Assembly (NCBI RefSeq): GCF_004114955.1
Contig: NZ_CP030054.1
Location: 310,001 to 374,000 of the forward strand
DNA length: 64,000 nt
Direction: 5' to 3'
Origin: Bradyrhizobium guangzhouense
GTDB lineage: Bacteria; Pseudomonadota; Alphaproteobacteria; Rhizobiales; Xanthobacteraceae
Made by a program: the position numbers and the translations under genes. The notes beneath the pieces were generated by a model, which was not told the origin of the DNA, did no database searches, and saw only the letters and a program-made list of their open reading frames with translations. Positions 59,515 to 64,000 of this stretch are shown in pieces (position 1 is the first letter of the stretch; each line of letters starts with the position of its first letter).

Positions 59515-60668
59515 CCATTTGCTTCATGACAAGGCTTATGGACCTATCATGTTGGAGCAGCTTTTACTTCGGCGGCACTCGCCCGGTAGCCGTTGAACAG
59601 CTTCAAGGTGTCGTACAGCCACGAGTTACTCCACTGCTTCCAGCCGAAGCCCTTTTGTTTCCGTGCCTTCGCCAGATGGCGTCTGACCTTCCTCTCTACC
59701 CAGTCTCTGATGTAGGGAAGCATTTACTGGAATCGCCTATCCGGAAGTAGTTTACCCATCCTCGGAGCTTTGGATTGATCAGGCTTATCACCCGACTAAT
59801 CGGTTGCGACCGATAGCTGCCAAACACTTCCTTGAGCCCCCGCAGAAGCGCCGTCCGCTTTTTGAGCTTGGGCGTGTAATACGGCCGCATCACTCCGCGC
59901 AGACTGCGGAGATAGCGGAAGTCGATTCCCAGGAAGCCGAAGCTCTCGCCTCGGGCCAGGTCAACTATGCGACTCTTCTCATCATTCACCTCAACCTGTA
60001 ACTTGGCGAACTCCTCCCGCAAGCGCTTGTTTATAGCGCCGAGCAGCCAGTCATGTCGCTGGTGGGCATAGATCAAGACAACCATATCGTCAGCAAAACG
60101 TGCATATTCGATATTGGTGTACTTGCCGCGACGTGTAACTTCACGTGCTCGCTCCAGCATCTTGTCCACCTCATTGAGGTAGAGGTTACTGAGCAAGGGT
60201 GAAAATTACGCCGCCTTGCGGAACGCCTTTCTTGCCAGAAGCTTTCAGCACAAGCCGCAGAAGATGCATGACGTCCCCATCATCAACCCGCAGGGCTACC
60301 TTCTCCAGAATCCGATCATGCCGGACGTTGTCGAAGTAGGCCCGCAAATCAAGATCGAGAACCCGCGTCTTCCGCTCAGCTATTGCTTTAGCAACTCGCT
60401 TGATCGCTTCATGTGTTGTCCGCTTGGGAACGATCCCGGTTGGAAATCCGCCTCGAATACAGGTTCGAGTATGAGCTTGAGCGCCCCTGTACCTCTCTGT
60501 CGCGGATAGCCGGAATCGACAGAACGCGGACCTTGGAGCCCCCGTCCTTCGGTATTTCCCGCTTCCTTGATGGAAGTGGCTTATAAGTGCGCTCGATCAG
60601 TTCGTCTCGTAATTGCTCGAGCAGAGACTCCACGCCTCGCGCTTCGATGGCTTCGAACGTCACCCCGT

Positions 60669-62465
60669 TATAGCGCGACAATCAGGATGAGAGCGCGCAT
60701 TGCCTCGCCTTAATTGTTACCGGATGCTGAGCCGTTGCCTCACGTAAATTGCTCCCCTGGATCGGGAACAAGCGGGGGCGCAGATGGGGTGGCTGAGCAT
60801 GGCAACGCGGAAGGAACTGACGGCGGCGGCGGGCGCGCGCTATCGGCGTTCGGATCGTGCGAAGAAGGCGCGGATATTAGACGAGTTCGTCGACATCACC
60901 GGATTCCATCGCAAACATGCGATGCGTCTACTTCGAGGCCAGGAAGACGTAAGCGCAGGCCGACGGGCGCGACGTCGGATCTATAATGAGGCGGAACACA
61001 ACGCGCTCTTGCTGCTTTGGGAGGCGTCAGACCGGATCTGCGGGAAGCGGCTGAAGGCGTTAATGCCTGCGCTGATTGAAGCGATGGAACGGCACGGCCA
61101 CCTCGACCTTGCTCCCGAGATCCGCGACAAACTTTTGGCAATGAGTGCTGCGACGATCGACCGCGCGTTGGCACGGGTCCGAGAAGGATTAGGTCGCAAG
61201 CGCCGACGGCACGCGACGCACTCGTTGCGTCGCAGTATTCCAATACGGACGTCGGCAGATTGGAACGATCCGGCGCCGGGGTTCGTCGAGGCTGACCTTG
61301 TAGCGCATAGCGGTCTATCGGCGCGCGGCAGCTTCATCCAGACCCTCGTGCTCACCGACATTGCTACCGGCTGGACGGAGTGCGCTCCTCTGATCGTGCG
61401 CGAACAAACACTGTTGAGCACGGTGTTGACGGAATTGCGCAAACAATTGCCTTTTGCGCTGATCGGCCTCGATACGGACAATGATACGGTGTTCATGAAT
61501 GAGACGCTGAAAGCCTACTGCGATGCGGCCAACATCGTCTTCACGCGTTGCCGGCCCTACCGGAAGAACGACCAGGCGTTCGTCGAGCAGAAGAACGGTG
61601 CCGTCGTGCGCAGGATGGTCGGCTATCGTCGGCTCGAGGGCCTGGAAGCGGCCAAGCTGCTGGCTGAACTCTATCGATCGGCGCGGCTGTTCGTGAACTT
61701 CTTCCAACCCTCATTCAAACTGATGGCCAAGCAGCGCGACGGTGCTCGTGTGCGTAAGACATACAGCGCACCGGCAACGCCACACCAGCGCTTGGCCGCC
61801 GACGCCCGCACGCCCGATGCGATTCGTCACCATCTCCAAGAAATCTATGCCGCTCTCGACCCGGTCGCGTTGTTGCGCGACATCCGCGGCGCGCAGGAAC
61901 GCCTCGCGGCGCTCGCTGATACGCAGCCAATCGCCCATCCTGCTGCGGCATCGCAACCGATCGATCTCTTCCTGGCAAGCCTACGAACCGCCTGGAAAGA
62001 CGGAGCTATGCGACCGACGGATCGGCCAATCGTGAAAGCGAAAAGAGGCCGGCGGCGTCCCGACCCGCTCATCCGGGCAACGCTAGATTTGCGAAAATGG
62101 TTTGAAGCCGAGCCTTGGCGGACTGGTAGCGAACTGCTCTCCCGGTTGCAGGCGGAATATCCTGGAGCCTATCCGAACAAGCTTCTTCGAACGCTTCAGC
62201 GTAGGCTTAAATCCTGGCGCAGCGAGCAAGCGAACGCGTTGTTGTTCGTTCCTACGGAGGAAACGCTGCTGGGGCATGAGGTCACAACAACCCAATGATG
62301 TGGCAGACGCCAGCGGAGGAGGCCGGGCGCTCCGAAACCCCGGCCATCTCCGCACCCGGCCTCCTCCTCAACCCAAGCCGGGAGCAAAATAAATGAGGCA
62401 ACCGATCGCACTCGGGAGCATCGATAGGTGAGGCAATACGGAGTCTCACCCTGATCGCCGCCGCG
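60669..62465 (+). mobile_element. ISNCY-type element, copy C, complete
   Basis: 1,797 bp flanked by a perfect 8-bp direct repeat CACCCCGT (60661-60668, 62466-62473). Imperfect inverted ends share ATCAGG, TGAGA and ATTGCCTC. Deleting it and one repeat restores the RT motif GIDGVTFEAIE. This copy defines the ends of copies A and B. Confidence 0.9.
60784..62298 (+). CDS. ISNCY-type transposase, intact
   Basis: A 504-residue integrase-core transposase. The N-terminal DNA-binding part (MATRKELTAAAGARYRRSDR, FVDITGFHRKHAMRLLRGQE) precedes an rve-like DDE domain: FVEADLVAHSG (first Asp), GLDTDNDTVFMNETLKAYCD (second Asp) and RKNDQAFVEQKNGAVVRRMV (Glu). A basic C-terminal region ends EETLLGHEVTTTQ. 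Start ATG 60784; ATG 60799 (MATRK) is an alternative. With clean ends and 8-bp duplication this is likely an active, recent copy. Confidence 0.88.
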   Translation: MGWLSMATRKELTAAAGARYRRSDRAKKARILDEFVDITGFHRKHAMRLLRGQEDVSAGRRARRRIYNEAEHNALLLLWEASDRICGKRLKALMPALIEAMERHGHLDLAPEIRDKLLAMSAATIDRALARVREGLGRKRRRHATHSLRRSIPIRTSADWNDPAPGFVEADLVAHSGLSARGSFIQTLVLTDIATGWTECAPLIVREQTLLSTVLTELRKQLPFALIGLDTDNDTVFMNETLKAYCDAANIVFTRCRPYRKNDQAFVEQKNGAVVRRMVGYRRLEGLEAAKLLAELYRSARLFVNFFQPSFKLMAKQRDGARVRKTYSAPATPHQRLAADARTPDAIRHHLQEIYAALDPVALLRDIRGAQERLAALADTQPIAHPAAASQPIDLFLASLRTAWKDGAMRPTDRPIVKAKRGRRRPDPLIRATLDLRKWFEAEPWRTGSELLSRLQAEYPGAYPNKLLRTLQRRLKSWRSEQANALLFVPTEETLLGHEVTTTQ

Positions 62466-64000
62466 CACCCCGTCTATTCCCGGTGCGCCGTCGTTTTCTT
62501 TCGCCATCTCATACGCTGCGCGCAGGGTCTCCATCTTGCACACGTGGACGTATAGACCCCAGAAACGCCAGGACGGTTCAGCCTTCGCCTTGACGTATAG
62601 TCTCCGCCTCAGGTCTTGCAAATCGATGGACGCCTTTATCATCTCGTCCTTGCCTTCCTTACGTTAGAGACATCACAAATGGCAGGGACCCTTTGCTCCA
62701 CGGGAGTTACTCCGCTTCATCGCTACTCCAGTCCCGGCCGCCACCTTCTCATCTTCGGTCGATTTCCCGGGATCTCCGGTTATACGACCTACCTTCTTCC
62801 GGCGATTTCTCTCCGGGATGAAGGCTTCTCCAGTTGCTCGGCATGTCCTTGTCACCGTGCTGTCGCTTTCACCCCGCCGAAATGACCCGTCGTGTCAGTT
62901 AGCATTCGATGGATCATGCTGCCTTCGCCCCTAAACTGCAGGCTCGACTTTCGGTTTTCAGCATTTTCGAGGCCACAACGCGTTCTCTTTTGATACGGCC
63001 CGATGACTCGTGGTCTCCCCAAGGGAGTTTTGTCGATAGGCTTCAAAGGTTCTATTTCTATCTCCTCTGCTACCCACACTACGGGGAGCTAACTTTTTCC
63101 CCGGCAGGACTTACTCCTGCTGAACATGCCAGCCTTCGCTGGACGCACAGTTCGGCATGCATATCCCGCTCAACCAAGTGCGAGAGGATCGACCTGCCAT
63201 TGTCGACGCTCGCTGACCAGGTCGGCCACGGAACCTTCGCCATCATGCCGCTCTTCCAGCTGATCGAGCGTCATGTACTCGCAGTCGAGCGCCTTCATGG
63301 CGACGACACCACCATCCGCGTCCTGGCGAAGGGCAAGTGCACGACCCGCCGGAGCTGGAGTTATGGGCGGGATGACCGGCCCTTCGGTGGGCCGGCGCCG
63401 CCGGCTGCGGTCTATTACGCCTCACCCGACCGGCGAGGCCAGCATCCCCAGAGGCATCTGGCCGCCTTCGCCGGCATCCTGCAAGCCGATTGCTATAGCG
63501 GCTTCGAGCCGTTGTTCGACCCGCAAAGGAAAGCGATGCCGATCACGCCGGCATTCTGCTTCGCGCATGCGCGGCGGGGCTTCTTCGAGTTGGCCGATAT
63601 CGAGAAGAACGCCAGGGTAGGCAGCAAGGGTAAACCAGCTCCCCGATCGCGCTAAGCCGCTGCTCGACGACATGCACGCCTGGCTGCTGCGCGAGCGAGA
63701 AACCCTCTCGCGCTCCTCCGAGGTCCTGAAGCCCACGAATTACATGCCAGGCGCTGAGCCGACTTTGCCCGCTTCCTCGACGATGGCAGGATCTGCCTCA
63801 GCAACAACGCCGCCAAAAGAGCGTTGCGCGGCATCGCCTTGGGAAGGCGCAATTGGACCTTCGCCGGCAGCCTGCGCGGCGCCGAACGCGCCGCCATCAT
63901 GCTGACGATGATCACCACCTGTCGTCTTAACGATGTCGATCCCAAAGCCCGGCTCTCCGACGTCCTCGCCCGGATCGCCGATCTTCCCGCTTCGCGTCTG

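Larger units (their letters stand above)
59547..62642 (-). pseudogene. Group II intron reverse transcriptase/maturase, interrupted and frameshifted
   Basis: The N-terminus starts at ATG 62642 (MIKASIDLQDLRRRLYVKAK, ENDGAPGIDGV). After the ISNCY element it continues TFEAIEARGVESLLEQLRDE, YKPLPSRKREIPK, IPAIRDREVQ; then in other frames LKLILEPVFEADFQPGSF, RVLDLDLRAYFDNVRHDRIL, GVPQGGV, the polymerase motif YARFADDMVVL, maturase domain X (RGWVNYFRIGDSSKCF) and the C-terminus ending KAAPT at 59547. At least three frameshifts exist besides the insertion. The protein is dead, though the RNA could still be spliced in trans. Confidence 0.85.
59409..63148 (-). mobile_element. Group II intron (retroelement) interrupted by ISNCY
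   Basis: Minus-strand intron. The 5' end is GTGCG at 63148, matching the GUGYG start of bacterial group II introns. The 3' end is ...CCCCAC at 59409, matching the terminal AY. A domain-V-like sequence is at 59480-59514. Without the ISNCY element and one target copy the length is about 1.94 kb, normal for an ORF-bearing intron. The boundaries are supported because removal restores the IS66 codons for FDKFG. Confidence 0.85.
59120..64000 (+). mobile_element. IS66-family element holding a group II intron and an ISNCY element
   Basis: The left part carries a TnpA start (ITSAERRRRWSQDEKERLV) fused by deletion directly to the TnpC zinc region (LGEDVTETL then RRFKVIETVREKFTCRDCEK). The rest of TnpC is at 63149-64000 and runs off the window. 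Between them sits the intron 59409-63148. The right end lies outside. Confidence 0.8.
59200..64000 (+). pseudogene. tnpC: IS66 transposase TnpC, deleted, frameshifted and intron-interrupted
   Basis: The left exon, with frame changes, gives KVIETVREKFTCRDCEKISQ and PRGFIGPQLLATILFD. The right exon gives KFGMHIPLNQ, then STLADQVG in another frame, VERLHGDDTTIRVLAKGKC (DDE region), ILQADCYSGFEPLFD, FCFAHARRGFFELADIEK and, at the window edge, AERAAIMLTMITTCRLNDVD. Excising the intron joins ATILFD to KFGMHIP exactly as in intact IS66 TnpC proteins. Confidence 0.8.

Overview
The window looks like part of a symbiosis island or integrative conjugative element of a rhizobial alphaproteobacterium, most likely Bradyrhizobium or Mesorhizobium. 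The reasons are high GC, an alphaproteobacterial trbI/DUF2274 conjugation end next to an acyl-homoserine-lactone synthase and LuxR regulator, a candidate RpoN (-24/-12) promoter, small catabolic islands, and a very heavy load of IS elements. I recognised no nod or nif gene, nod box, rRNA, tRNA or CRISPR array.

Layout. 1-3887: end of a trb conjugation operon (trbI, DUF2274), a LysR regulator, an AHL synthase and a LuxR regulator. 4458-6778: an amidase and a 3-hydroxyacyl-CoA-dehydrogenase-like gene, overlapping by 4 nt. 6975-19144: one IS3-family element inflated to about 12.2 kb by nested insertions (IS21, IS110, IS30; inside the IS21 a second IS110, a serine-recombinase element and an IS91-plus-integrase element). 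19248-23355: an ISNCY-type element split by an intact IS21 element. 23427-28383: crotonase, malonyl-CoA-synthetase-like enzyme, malonamidase-like amidase and an FCD GntR regulator. 29261-31461: isochorismatase-fold hydrolase behind an RpoN-type promoter, then a CapA-like protein. 31600-35060: an IS3 element and IS66 remnants with a UPF0149/YecA-like passenger. 35546-40795: an oligopeptide-type ABC importer with a fused double ATPase. 40800-50290: an IS graveyard (IS3, IS66, IS21, IS110, ISNCY, IS256 pieces). 50637-58725: M20 amidohydrolase, decayed M24 hydrolase, alanine dehydrogenase, Lrp/AsnC regulator, aldehyde dehydrogenase and class III aminotransferase. 59120-64000: an IS66 element carrying a group II intron that itself carries an ISNCY element.

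How the genes may work together. 23427-28383 can be read as a malonate module: amidase releases malonate, the MatB-like synthetase makes malonyl-CoA, a decarboxylase-like crotonase makes acetyl-CoA, and a GntR regulator controls it. 50637-58725 resembles an ectoine/diaminobutyrate-type degradation set: M24 ring-opening enzyme (now a pseudogene), M20 deacylase, aminotransferase, semialdehyde dehydrogenase and AsnC regulator, with alanine dehydrogenase able to recycle the alanine formed by a pyruvate-dependent aminotransferase. Both are inferences from family membership and gene order.

Many IS genes carry single-base frameshifts. The metabolic genes, apart from the M24 pseudogene, are open, so IS decay is more likely than general sequencing error, although error cannot be excluded from one sequence.
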